Positions 22,441 to 31,693 of a stretch of DNA of 64,000 bases are shown one piece after another. The DNA lies in NCBI RefSeq assembly GCF_028369105.1, contig NZ_JAQNDO010000001.1:10572501-10636500 (forward strand). The letters are read 5' to 3'. The stretch's first letter is position 1. Each line of letters opens with the position of its first letter. The translations under genes and the position numbers were made by a program. The notes beneath the pieces were generated by a model, which ran no database searches, was not told where the DNA came from, and worked only from the letters and a program-made list of their open reading frames with translations. The stretch is from Polyangium mundeleinium (GTDB lineage: Bacteria; Myxococcota_A; Polyangia; Polyangiales; Polyangiaceae).

Positions 22441-23030
22441 TACGATTCGGTGTCATCGTCCAACCTTCGACCCAGACGGAGGAACAGCCCGTGAGCACCG
22501 AAGTCGGGATCGTCGTGTCGTGTCGTGAGCGGGAGCGCGGCCTCGAACAGCGCCCTCGCATCAATACCTCGCCTTTGCATCTCCAAGTACCGCGGATAAA
22601 TGACCCGGTGGAAGTCGCGGCCGCCCGCGGGCGCGTCGTAGATCGCCGTGAGCGCGAGCGCGATGTCGAGATCCGCCTGATCCAGGGACTGGAGGAAGCG
22701 CTCGAGGTAGTCGTCGATGACGCCATCGAACTGCCAAACGACTCTGCGATGCGCTGCCAACAGCGCTTGTGCGCGCCGGCGTCCTGCATCGTCGAGGCGA
22801 TGCAGGTAGACCTCCGCCATCTCGCGCGCGAGAGGATGCAGCAAGTCGGTCCGCTTACGCATCTCCGCCTTCCACTCCTCGCTGACCGGCCGGCCCGGCG
22901 CCGTCCCGGGCACCAGCGGCTCGATTTTCGGAATCACGAGCGCTGCGTCGAGCACAGCCATCTGGTCGCTCCAGCGCGCGAATAGCTCGTCCAGATCGAG
23001 CTTTTCCGTCGTCTCCCCTTTCATCGACAT
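22440..23030 (-). CDS. Hypothetical protein, candidate immunity protein for the Rhs toxin
   Basis: 196 residues, start ATG at 23030 with GGAG five bases upstream, overlapping the Rhs stop by 10 bases. A second ATG at 23022-23024 also overlaps that stop. It is mostly helical and acidic at the N-terminus (KLDLDELFARWSDQM), with no signal peptide or membrane segment, so it is cytosolic. There is a cluster of conserved-looking aromatic and charged residues: HRRVVWQFDGVIDDYLERF and YDAPAGGRDFHRVIYPRYL. I do not recognise the family. The position directly downstream of the toxin tip, with translational coupling, is the classical place for a cognate immunity gene; the 495-residue gene is the alternative candidate. 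Confidence 0.7.
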   Translation of the reverse strand: MSMKGETTEKLDLDELFARWSDQMAVLDAALVIPKIEPLVPGTAPGRPVSEEWKAEMRKRTDLLHPLAREMAEVYLHRLDDAGRRRAQALLAAHRRVVWQFDGVIDDYLERFLQSLDQADLDIALALTAIYDAPAGGRDFHRVIYPRYLEMQRRGIDARALFEAALPLTTRHDDPDFGAHGLFLRLGRRLDDDTES

Positions 23031-23482
23031 GGTGGCTCCATTCGCAGTGGATCCTTCTTATCGCCGAGCTTACCGACCAGCTTATACCCCGCTGCGATGA
23101 GCTGATCCATCTCGCGCCCGAACACCGACCTACCGTACATCTTGCTGCTGAGCAGCTCTTCGGTGGGCTCGCTGGCGAGCCGAACCACGGCATTGTTGTC
23201 TATGAAGGCCTGTAACCACATGTCATTCACGAAGGTGTTCCAGTGGAAGCCGGTGGCGGGCGGCATCGGCAAGGACAGCTTCGCGAACCCTGGGCCGTTC
23301 TTCTTCAGGAATGTGTCGACGTCGCCGAACTCGCCGATGATCGGGATATCGCTGCTCTTGAGCATCTTGTTATACAAATTGAACGCCTGGTTCTTGAAAG
23401 TATCGCTCATCGGATTGTCGACACCTTCGCCCAGGTTCCAGGCATCCGCCCGCTCCATGAAGGCCATCCAATCAAGCGTCTC
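23021..23482 (-). other. Rhs C-terminal toxin domain (unassigned)
   Basis: These bases encode residues 1251-1403 after the second DPLGL. The tip begins ETLDWMAFMERADAW and ends in a block with GFHWNTFVNDMWLQAF, AVVRLASEP and FGREMDQLIAAGYKLVG. I do not recognise a known nuclease, deaminase, ADP-ribosyltransferase or peptidase motif. The tip has few prolines and no membrane segment, which suggests a cytosolic-target enzyme. Residues that stand out as possible catalytic groups are His80, Asn82, Asn86, Asp87, Arg101, Glu105, Arg123 and Glu124 of the domain. Confidence 0.7.
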
Positions 23483-26400
23483 GAGTCCGAGGGGATCGCT
23501 GTACGCCCACGGATTCGCGGGATAGCCGTACGGATTCGTGTTCCCGGCCAGGCCCAGTGGATCGCGCCGCGTGTAGTTGCCGGTGAACGCGTCGTAGTAG
23601 CGGAAACCATTATAGCACAGCTCGGCGTCCGTGTCCTCGTATTGCCCCGGCCAGCGCCACGGACAATCGTCTGCCGTCCCCACGCGGAGATCAACCTGCC
23701 CATAAATATCGAGCTGGGCCTGCCAGGTGAGTCGACCGTGCTCGTCGTACATCTCCGTGGGATTGCCCATGTGATCGGCCGCGATCGACCAAAGCCGGTC
23801 GCCGCGCCGCTTCGCGACAGGCGCGGTATCGTGCGGGCTCCAGTACCACGATGTGAGGTCGTCGGCGCCGCGGCTCTCGTGCACCATGCGACGCCCGTCC
23901 CAGAGATACCGGACCTCCTCGTCCACGCGCCGATCCTCGCCGATTCGCACCTTTCGGGTGCGGCGACCCAGGGCGTCGTACTGGTACTCGATGCGCTGTC
24001 CATCGGGCTTGTCGATCGCGCGCAACATGCCGCGTTCGTCATAGGCGAAGCTCCACGTCGCCCCGCCTGCGTCGACCCTGCGGATCCGCTGACCATTGGC
24101 GTCATGGTCGTAGCTCGACTGCGAGGTCCGGGTGAGCTGTCCATCGGCCGCATATTCCCGGTCCCGCCGATCGGCTTGGCGGTACACGTTCCCCTGCGCG
24201 TCGTGAGCCCGTTCGATGCTCCGCTCGCCGCGGCGCTCTCGTACGACGCGCCCGCGACCGTCGTAATCGTAGTGCGTGGCCGCGCCTCGGCGCACGTCTT
24301 CGAGCGTGACGAGGCGGTCGTCGCCCTGCCAGTGCCACCGGCGTTCCTCGAGCACCTGCACCCTGCCGCTCGCGTCGTGCTCGGCCGCGGGTACGGCCGC
24401 GACCGTGTGCCTGCGGCACGCGCGGCCACGGTCGTCACGTTGCCATGTCAGCCCGATGTTGCCAGGCATGCGCCGCACGATTTCGTGGCCGGCCGCGTCA
24501 CGCTCGATCTCGATGGCCGACGCGTCAGACCACGGGCGCATCCCGAGCATCATCCGACGGACCGATCCCCTGCGATCGCGCTCGACCTCCTGCAGCAGGC
24601 CGTACGAGCTCTGTACGCTCGTCCGCATGCTATCTGGACCGTATTGCGACTGCACCCAGCCGTCACCGCTGATCTCGCGGAGCGTGCGGCCGAGCGCGTC
24701 GAGTTCGAACCTCAGCGCGCTCGATTCATTGACCGCCTCCAGCAGGCCGCCGTCCGCCCGCCAGCTCAAGGTCGTGAACGTGCCGTCCGAGTGCTGCATC
24801 CGCGTCACCCGGCCGACCTTGTCGTATTCGATGGAGGTGGTGCGCTGCGCGGGGCTCTGCACGCCGACGATTCGGCCCGAGACATCGTGCTTGTACGACT
24901 TCACGCCCCCATCGGGCTTGCGCTCGCGAACCACGCGTCCCGCCGGATCACGGTCGAACGCGGTCCGTCGTCCGGCCGCATCCACATGCGCACGGAGCCG
25001 ACCTTCCGTATCGTATTCGAAGCGTCGGAGCTCACCCTCCTCCTCGCATGCAATCACGCGATGCGCCGCACCATAGTGCAGACGCACGGAGCGGCGGCCG
25101 TCCTCGATGGCGACGACGTTCCCCTCGGCATCGTAGATCCTTCGCTGCCGCTCCCCCGAGGGGCGCGAAAGCTCGATCAGCCGACCCTCCTGGTCATGAC
25201 GCAGCGAGAGCGTTGCGCCGCCGACCTCGTGGATCCGCGTCTGGCGACCCTGTTGATCCCACGACAGGTGTTTCTCGAAACCGCTGCCGTCCTTCACGAC
25301 GCGCAGCTGTCCTTGCGCGTCGTGCTCGAACTCGACGACGCGCCTGCCGGGGCTCCGCACCCACGCCGGCAGGCCATTCGCCCAGCCGAACGTTGTCACC
25401 TGACCCAGGGGATCACTCGTCGCGAGCTGCTGCCCCTGCTCGTCGTACCGCCACCGCCATACACCACCAATCGGATCCTTGCCCTGAACGAGGAGATCTC
25501 TCGAATCGTACGTGAACTCGAGCTCCGCCCCGTCTGGCCGGACGAGCTTGGTCATGTTGCCGCGCGCGTCGTACTCCATCGCCGTCACGCGTCCGGCGGC
25601 GTCGACCTTGCGAGTCCGCCGCATCGTGACGGGATCGTAGGCGAACTCGGTCGCGCCCCCCAGCGGCTCTCGAATCTTCGTGACGAGCCCTGCGGCGTTC
25701 ATCCGGTATTCGGTCGTATTGCCGAGCGAATCAGTGACGAACGTGATGTGTTGCTTTTTGTCATAGGCGATCTTGTGGTCGAAGACGCCGCCGTCTCCCC
25801 ACGTGCGGGTGCACCAGGCATCGGCGCCGAATCCATCCCAGACGAAGTACCAGCTAAACCCGGTCCGGTCGGTCTCGCGCGTGAGCAGATGCGTGCAATA
25901 CTCGAATCGCCAACGAGCGCCGGTGGCGTCTTCCACCTCGACGAGATCACCTGCCTCGTCGTAGCGGTATCTGCGGTGTGTCGTCCAGAGGTCGCCCTGG
26001 GGACTCTGAAGCACGAGCGCCGTGATCCGCCTGGCGGCATCGTGCTCGATGCGAATGTAACGGCCCAATGCATCTCGAACCCATTCGAGGCAGCCTCGCG
26101 CGTCATACGAAAACACGTTTCGATGATGACGCGTGCGATCGCGCATCGCGACGATGCGAGCTGTCGGACCGAGCGCCCCCGGTTCACCCTCATCGCCAGC
26201 GATCGGCGCGAACTCCCGAACGACGCCATCCTTCGCTTCGATTTCCCAGGCGTCGTTGGGGAGGCAGCGGAGCGTGAGCCCTTCGACGGGGTTGAAGATC
26301 GACTGACCCGATTCGATGCGATGACGGGGCATGTCGAAGCTGTCGAACTCGATCTCGCGCCCATCCTCGCTGCGCAACACCACCTTGCCGCGTTCGCGCC

Positions 26401-27232
26401 ACACCGCCTGGTCCAGCGAGATGCTCCAACCGTTGCCCATTCGACCCGCTCGATCGGCCCACGCCGACGAGTAGACGCGGTCTATCTGTAGCGGCAATGG
26501 GCTCGACAGCGCGAAGTCCACATGCTCCGAGATCACCTTGCCCGACGCGACGTCGACCGGGTGCCCCGTGAAGAAACATACGGCACGGTGAAGGAAGTTG
26601 CGGAACCGGCCAGGGGAGAGTCGCGACACCAGTGCGTGAAGCGAATCAGACATGAACCGTGTTCGCAGCGAGGCCATGACGGCAGCCATGATGTCCAGCG
26701 ACATCGGCCCCCCGATGAGGATCGGCCGGCCTTTGGGCACCGCCAGGACGACGGACGACGGCAGTCGAATGGGCTCGGAGCAGCTCAGAAGGATGTCGCC
26801 GAATCGCACGGCATTGCTGCCCATCACCGATACCGTCTTGGAGCCGAAAATCGCAACAGCGTCGTTGTCGGGCGTGATCGGCTTGGGCGGCTTCAGCGTG
26901 TCGCCGGGGCGAATGACCGGCTTCGGCGTTCTCGGGAAGGGTGCCCAGAACACGCCCGGCGGGAACAGGATGTGTCCCGGAATGTGGATGGCTTCCGTGC
27001 CGGTGTTTGTCGCCGGGAAGAACCCCCAGTAAAGGACGGGGCCCTGCACGGGTGCTCCGACCGCGAGCGCGAACGCGGCGCCGATCGCGAGACCGGCCGC
27101 GAGCCCGATCGGATCGAAGACGATCCCGGTGAATGGATTGGGAATCGGTACGGGGGTGGGCGCCGGCATGGGCACGAGCTCCCAGTGCACGTCGATGCCC
27201 AGCACCGGATCCAAAAAGCTACTCGCAAGCAC
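23021..27232 (-). CDS. PAAR-like/Rhs polymorphic toxin, type VI effector
   Basis: 1403 residues from a GTG at 27232 with a GAGGCGA box. Residues 1-75 contain a Pro-rich strand and a hydrophobic helix (GLAAGLAIGAAFALAVGAP). Residues about 80-190 form a PAAR-like domain (VFGSKTV-like IFGSKTVSVMGSNAVRFGD, then GRPILIGGP). HPVDVASGKVISEHVDF opens the Rhs shell, followed by dozens of YD repeats (YDARGNMTK, YDSRDLLVQ, YDEQGQQLA) to about residue 1220. The shell closes with two DPLGL motifs 22 residues apart (about 1224 and 1246), the known autoproteolysis signature of Rhs proteins. The last 153 residues are the variable toxin. Cargo release and immunity are expected to depend on the next gene. Long open frames on the plus strand here are antisense shadows. 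Confidence 0.95.
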   Translation of the reverse strand: MLASSFLDPVLGIDVHWELVPMPAPTPVPIPNPFTGIVFDPIGLAAGLAIGAAFALAVGAPVQGPVLYWGFFPATNTGTEAIHIPGHILFPPGVFWAPFPRTPKPVIRPGDTLKPPKPITPDNDAVAIFGSKTVSVMGSNAVRFGDILLSCSEPIRLPSSVVLAVPKGRPILIGGPMSLDIMAAVMASLRTRFMSDSLHALVSRLSPGRFRNFLHRAVCFFTGHPVDVASGKVISEHVDFALSSPLPLQIDRVYSSAWADRAGRMGNGWSISLDQAVWRERGKVVLRSEDGREIEFDSFDMPRHRIESGQSIFNPVEGLTLRCLPNDAWEIEAKDGVVREFAPIAGDEGEPGALGPTARIVAMRDRTRHHRNVFSYDARGCLEWVRDALGRYIRIEHDAARRITALVLQSPQGDLWTTHRRYRYDEAGDLVEVEDATGARWRFEYCTHLLTRETDRTGFSWYFVWDGFGADAWCTRTWGDGGVFDHKIAYDKKQHITFVTDSLGNTTEYRMNAAGLVTKIREPLGGATEFAYDPVTMRRTRKVDAAGRVTAMEYDARGNMTKLVRPDGAELEFTYDSRDLLVQGKDPIGGVWRWRYDEQGQQLATSDPLGQVTTFGWANGLPAWVRSPGRRVVEFEHDAQGQLRVVKDGSGFEKHLSWDQQGRQTRIHEVGGATLSLRHDQEGRLIELSRPSGERQRRIYDAEGNVVAIEDGRRSVRLHYGAAHRVIACEEEGELRRFEYDTEGRLRAHVDAAGRRTAFDRDPAGRVVRERKPDGGVKSYKHDVSGRIVGVQSPAQRTTSIEYDKVGRVTRMQHSDGTFTTLSWRADGGLLEAVNESSALRFELDALGRTLREISGDGWVQSQYGPDSMRTSVQSSYGLLQEVERDRRGSVRRMMLGMRPWSDASAIEIERDAAGHEIVRRMPGNIGLTWQRDDRGRACRRHTVAAVPAAEHDASGRVQVLEERRWHWQGDDRLVTLEDVRRGAATHYDYDGRGRVVRERRGERSIERAHDAQGNVYRQADRRDREYAADGQLTRTSQSSYDHDANGQRIRRVDAGGATWSFAYDERGMLRAIDKPDGQRIEYQYDALGRRTRKVRIGEDRRVDEEVRYLWDGRRMVHESRGADDLTSWYWSPHDTAPVAKRRGDRLWSIAADHMGNPTEMYDEHGRLTWQAQLDIYGQVDLRVGTADDCPWRWPGQYEDTDAELCYNGFRYYDAFTGNYTRRDPLGLAGNTNPYGYPANPWAYSDPLGLETLDWMAFMERADAWNLGEGVDNPMSDTFKNQAFNLYNKMLKSSDIPIIGEFGDVDTFLKKNGPGFAKLSLPMPPATGFHWNTFVNDMWLQAFIDNNAVVRLASEPTEELLSSKMYGRSVFGREMDQLIAAGYKLVGKLGDKKDPLRMEPPCR

Positions 27233-27519
27233 GCGTCGCCTCGCTTGTTGTGAAGTGCTTGGCCTGCCCCACTTCGAACTTCCGCTTCATCGCAAGCCCC
27301 ACGGACTCGGTGTAGGGTATCCGACGTTCGTCGCAGGTCACAAGATGAATCGTGCGAGCGATTCGGGGGCCGCGACCGGGGGCGGGGCAAGAGCGTTGGC
27401 ACAGAACCTGCTTACACGATTTTGCCATCCTCACGCATCCTGGCCTCGATCCTACGCGCGCCGAGCAGAATCAACGGGCCTTCGTGCTCCGCCGTGGCCG
27501 GCGGTCCCGGGCGTCGGGC

Positions 27520-30500
27520 TCAACGCGGAGCGCACGCCAATTCTGAAAATAGACAAGACGGCTCGGGCAATCCCTCCGCCTGCCCACGGCCAGGGGAGCT
27601 GGGCCATTGCTCGCATGTCTCGCGGTAGGGCACGTCATCGAAGAAGCGGCGCCACGTGGAGGGCGAAAAATTTGTACCAGCGCGTGCACAAGCCATCTCA
27701 ACGAGGCGATCGAGACCGATGCTCCAGATGTACACGGCCCCATCTTGCGAAGTCGCCACAACCTTCTCACCGTCCTTGCTGATACCGGCGGCCGTGACTG
27801 TGCTTGCATTGCCTCCAATGCGAAATCGCTCCGTTTCCCGGAACCTGGCGTTTACGTAAGGCGCTTGGACATCGACAAAAATGCGGGCCTTCTCACTCCA
27901 GGTATTGGATTCGCAAGCGCTTTTCTTTTCTTCCCCCAAGAACCTCGATTGCCCGTCGGCGTCGAGTCGCCAAAGCCAGGAGTAGTAATACCTCCTGGAA
28001 TCTGTTATTCGCACACGATCATTTCCGTCGAAGCGAGCGCAGTCGAGCGGAGCTCCGTCTCCATTGATCACGAGCGGTGTTCCTGAACCATCGGTGTTCC
28101 AGATGCGGGCCGTACCATCCTCGGAGGCTGTGATCACACGTGTTCGGTCCGGACTGAAGGTGGCCGAATGCACCGGTCCCCGATGGCCGGCGAGCACAAG
28201 CGGCGCATCCAGATGGCCCGGTTTCCAGACGCGCGCAGTGCCGTCGTCGGACGCGGTCACGATGTCCTCGCCCATGGGGTCGAATCTGGCGCTCCACAGC
28301 ATGCCATGGTGCCCCCTGAGCACGGTGGGTTCCTTCGGCTTGTCGAGGTGCCAGACGAGGGCTGTGTCATCGGCGGAGATCACGAGGACGCGCTTTCCCT
28401 CAGGATCAAAGGATGGATCGGTCGTCCTCGCGGGTGCCCCGTGAAGCACGAATGGCTCGAGCTTGCCGTCGGGTCGCCATGAGCGCACAGTCCCATCGGC
28501 AGCAACCGTCGTGATCCGGTCGCCCTGCTCAGAGAAGCGCATGGCGACGACTTCCGAATCGTGGCCGCGGAGAACGATGGGGGCAGAACGACCGTCGACC
28601 TGCCAGAGGCGCACCGTCCCGTCGAAAGACCGCGTGAGCACACGCTCTCCGTCAGGGCTGAACCCAGCATCCTCTACGGTCGACTCGTGCCCTCGGAGAA
28701 GGACCGGCTCGTTGGGATGGACAAGGTCCCAGATCCGGACAACCGCATCGGCTGAGCATGTCATCAGGCGGCGACTGTCTGCGCTGAAGACGGCGCATTT
28801 GACGCGACCCTGAGGGCCTTCCAACGTCATCAACTCGGAACCGTCTTGAACACTCCAGATGCGCGTGGTCCCGTCGTGAGAAGCTGTAGCCATCAGCCGC
28901 CCATCGGAGCTGAAGGATATCGCCATAACTGCCCCGCGGTGCGCATACAATACGGTCGAGTCATCGGGATCATCGACTTGCCGCAACGTGACCACCCCGG
29001 CCGCGTTGCCCGTAGCAAGGATTCGCCCGGCGGGATGAAATGCAATCGCGCTCAGGCTCGTACCATCACCGAGCAACGTCGTCGGTGCAGGCGTCCGTTC
29101 CGTGGCCCATAACCACGACGTACCATCTTCCCAGCCAATCGCGACAAGCGAACCATCCGGGCTGACATCAAACAAGAGCGGGGAGCTTGGATGATCGGGC
29201 AGTCGCACCGGACGAAGAATGCCCTCCGCATCGAGAAGCACTTTTCTATGATCGACACCGAAGAGGACACGGTTTCGTTTCATGTGGAACGAAAGATCCC
29301 CCTCAGCATTCACCCTGAAAACAGTGGAGCTCCTGCTTTCCCCCATGCGTGACAGAAACAACTTTTCTCTATTGATAGCTGCCAAGTATCGAAAATCCGC
29401 ACTTGTCTTGATCCACATGTACGACCACCCCCCCCACCAAGCTATGTCCTGGAGCGTCTCGTTCTCGGGGACCGAGGTCACCCCGGCGATGAGAGCTTGA
29501 AGGACGGGGGCTGGCTCGGACACCTGGGCATTCTTGGCGATCTTCGCCGCTTCGACGGCAAGCAGGAGCTGAATCCGCGACTCGTTTCTCGCGCCGGCTA
29601 GCTCCGACATTGCTGCAAGCTTGCGATAGTCCGCATCATGACGCGCTCGTGTTGCGAGCCGCTCCTGCCTTCGCGCCCACACCACGATCACGATCAGCAC
29701 CAGCACGAACCCGAAGAGCACGGCGTTGAGCCGCCGGGTCCGCTGGTGGGCCCTGGCCTCCATCTGCTTCTTTTCGAGCTTGGACCGCTCTTCCGAATCT
29801 TCTGCCTTCTTGAGATAGATCCTTGCTTGGCCTCCCAGGAGGTCTCGTTCCACCCCGCGAAATCGCTCGAGCATCGTGCCCTTGGGGAGCCCATCTTCGT
29901 GGGAACCAGACGCCGACCAGATTCGCGCGGCCTCTTCCACGTCGTCGCGTAGCTCCAGGGCCGGTCGCGCCTTGTGGATCCACCCCTGAAACGTCTCCCA
30001 CCTCTGGATCAACGCCTCATGAACGAGATCCAGGCGCTCATGGCCTTTGTCGCCGCTCGCCATGATGATGCGCGCGGGCGTACCGGTCATGCCAGCGATT
30101 CCCACCGCACGACCGCCCGACAATCGCGCAAGCACCCGACCCGCGTCCTTTTCGCCACCTGCCACGTCGATGGCGTCTTTTCGTCGCGCCGTCTGTCGCG
30201 TGTCCTCACTGCCGCGCCCCGTCCTCACGAGGCGCAGGAGGAGCTTTTGCGCTCGCTCTCGGTCTTCAGCGTCCAGACATCCCAAGATGCTGTCCGCACT
30301 GCGAGCGAGCGCGCCGCCCACGCGGCCGACCTGTTCGTACGCGCGCAGCGTCATCCTTCGGCCTTCACGACGTGCGTAGAGCGCTTCGAGCACATGCGCC
30401 ACCAGCGGCAATGCCCCCGGCGACCGCGCGTCCTCGACGATGCGCGCAACGAGCCCTTCCTCGTATGCAAGGTCGGCACGCTTCGCGGGCTTCTCGATGG

Positions 30501-31488
30501 CCGCACGCAGCGCCTCATCGTCCATCGGATGGAGGTGGTAGCGAATGGCCTCTGCGGGGAGCTTGCTTTCGAGCGCTGGGAGTTCGCCCATGCGCGCAGC
30601 GAAATCGCTGCGGAGGGTGGTCACGAGCATCATGGGCCCTTCACGATCCTCGAGCGCAGCGGCGAGCAATGCGTCGAACTGCTTCACCACAGCCTCGTCG
30701 GGCCGGGCGAGCGTAAAGGTTTCTTCGAGCTGGTCGACGAGGAGCAACACGCCATGACGGGCCGGCGCGTACTCGCGCAAAAAACTCCGAAGGGCACTCG
30801 GCGAAGCCCCGAGCTTGGCTGTCATCGCTTCGAGGTCGAGATGGGGCGGAAGGTCGAACGACGGCTTCGAGTGCTTCAGGAGAGCTTCTGCGAGGTTCGC
30901 GATCGGATCGTAACCCGGCCGCATCCCAGCCACGATCCACCCGGCGGTACCGCCATCGAACACGCCCCGGCGCACCGCGGGCACGATCCCGGCATGCGCG
31001 AAGGACGACTTGCCGACGCCGCTGGGTCCGTCAATCTGAAGCCACCGACGAGGCGGGCGCGATTCGTGGAGCTGGGCGAGCGCCTCCGTCACCTCCGCCT
31101 CGCGCCCGAAAAAGTCGGCCGCGCGCTCCTCGTCGAAAAACTCGAGGCCGGGAAAAGGGCCGTGCGGTTCCGCTTGCCCCGAGGTCGGTGTCATGCCGCA
31201 GCGCTCGAGGGCGCGCTTGAAGACGTCTGCTTCCTCGCGCCCCGCTGCACGTGCCGCGGCGTTTTTGAGCCAACGCTCGAGCGGGACAGACCCGTCTCCG
31301 AGCGCGGCGGTCTCGTTCATCGCGTTCAGGTCCGTCAGGATCTGGTCGCTGGGAGTCGGTGCGGTTGGGAGCGCGGCGACAAAGTTGGCGTCGATGCCGA
31401 CGAGCAGTGCCTGGCGGCTTGCGACGAGCTGACCCGACACGACGGCCGCGTGGAGGTTCAAGATGTCGTCGTGCGAGAGAATGGTCAT
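27520..31488 (-). CDS. EAD1-nSTAND-WD40 sensor protein of a predicted conflict system
   Basis: 1322 residues from the ATG at 31488; a TTG at 31542 would add 18 residues and is unlikely because both EAD1 proteins begin M-x-ILSHDDI. Residues 2-93 are an effector-associated (EAD1-type) domain: SHDDILNLHAAV, LLVGID, DQILTDLN, LERWLKNA. A short linker leads to an nSTAND ATPase with FFGREAEV, P-loop GPSGVGKSS (about 156), Walker B LLLVDQLEETF, and LVHEALIQRW at its end. One transmembrane helix lies at about 588-608 (NAVLFGFVLVLIVIVVW). The rest is about a dozen WD40 repeats (FSPDG, GTARIW, GTVRLW). STAND proteins oligomerise on ligand binding. Here the WD40 propeller would be the sensor and EAD1 the adaptor to the divergently encoded effector sharing the same EAD1. 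Confidence 0.93.
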   Translation of the reverse strand: MTILSHDDILNLHAAVVSGQLVASRQALLVGIDANFVAALPTAPTPSDQILTDLNAMNETAALGDGSVPLERWLKNAAARAAGREEADVFKRALERCGMTPTSGQAEPHGPFPGLEFFDEERAADFFGREAEVTEALAQLHESRPPRRWLQIDGPSGVGKSSFAHAGIVPAVRRGVFDGGTAGWIVAGMRPGYDPIANLAEALLKHSKPSFDLPPHLDLEAMTAKLGASPSALRSFLREYAPARHGVLLLVDQLEETFTLARPDEAVVKQFDALLAAALEDREGPMMLVTTLRSDFAARMGELPALESKLPAEAIRYHLHPMDDEALRAAIEKPAKRADLAYEEGLVARIVEDARSPGALPLVAHVLEALYARREGRRMTLRAYEQVGRVGGALARSADSILGCLDAEDRERAQKLLLRLVRTGRGSEDTRQTARRKDAIDVAGGEKDAGRVLARLSGGRAVGIAGMTGTPARIIMASGDKGHERLDLVHEALIQRWETFQGWIHKARPALELRDDVEEAARIWSASGSHEDGLPKGTMLERFRGVERDLLGGQARIYLKKAEDSEERSKLEKKQMEARAHQRTRRLNAVLFGFVLVLIVIVVWARRQERLATRARHDADYRKLAAMSELAGARNESRIQLLLAVEAAKIAKNAQVSEPAPVLQALIAGVTSVPENETLQDIAWWGGWSYMWIKTSADFRYLAAINREKLFLSRMGESRSSTVFRVNAEGDLSFHMKRNRVLFGVDHRKVLLDAEGILRPVRLPDHPSSPLLFDVSPDGSLVAIGWEDGTSWLWATERTPAPTTLLGDGTSLSAIAFHPAGRILATGNAAGVVTLRQVDDPDDSTVLYAHRGAVMAISFSSDGRLMATASHDGTTRIWSVQDGSELMTLEGPQGRVKCAVFSADSRRLMTCSADAVVRIWDLVHPNEPVLLRGHESTVEDAGFSPDGERVLTRSFDGTVRLWQVDGRSAPIVLRGHDSEVVAMRFSEQGDRITTVAADGTVRSWRPDGKLEPFVLHGAPARTTDPSFDPEGKRVLVISADDTALVWHLDKPKEPTVLRGHHGMLWSARFDPMGEDIVTASDDGTARVWKPGHLDAPLVLAGHRGPVHSATFSPDRTRVITASEDGTARIWNTDGSGTPLVINGDGAPLDCARFDGNDRVRITDSRRYYYSWLWRLDADGQSRFLGEEKKSACESNTWSEKARIFVDVQAPYVNARFRETERFRIGGNASTVTAAGISKDGEKVVATSQDGAVYIWSIGLDRLVEMACARAGTNFSPSTWRRFFDDVPYRETCEQWPSSPGRGQAEGLPEPSCLFSELACAPR

Positions 31489-31693
31489 GGAACGCCTGAA
31501 GGAGTTGGCGAAGAGTCTCCGATAGGTTGCGATGGGGATCAACCTATGGGCACGACGTCACTCCCCCGAGCGTCGGTCGCCCGGCGAGCGCCCGCTGTGG
31601 CCCCTCGGATTTGCGCACCCGAACGCGCACCCTCCGTTGATCCGGCGCGGGACCTGTCGAAGACTGCTCGCCCCATCTCACCGACGGCGCATC
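31489..31693. promoter_or_regulatory. Divergent promoter region of the EAD1 sensor/effector pair
   Basis: 205 bases separate the two ATG starts, so both promoters must lie here. I see no clear -35/-10 pairs. The coding ends flanking this region are near-identical in inverted orientation (about 43 of 48 bases match between 31441-31488 and 31694-31741), which reflects the duplicated EAD1 domain rather than an operator. Confidence 0.6.

Noticed and set aside
23243-26491. A 1082-codon plus-strand open frame
   Set aside because: Antisense to the Rhs gene, whose YD repeats and PAAR-like region are unmistakable; the plus frame has no recognisable domain.
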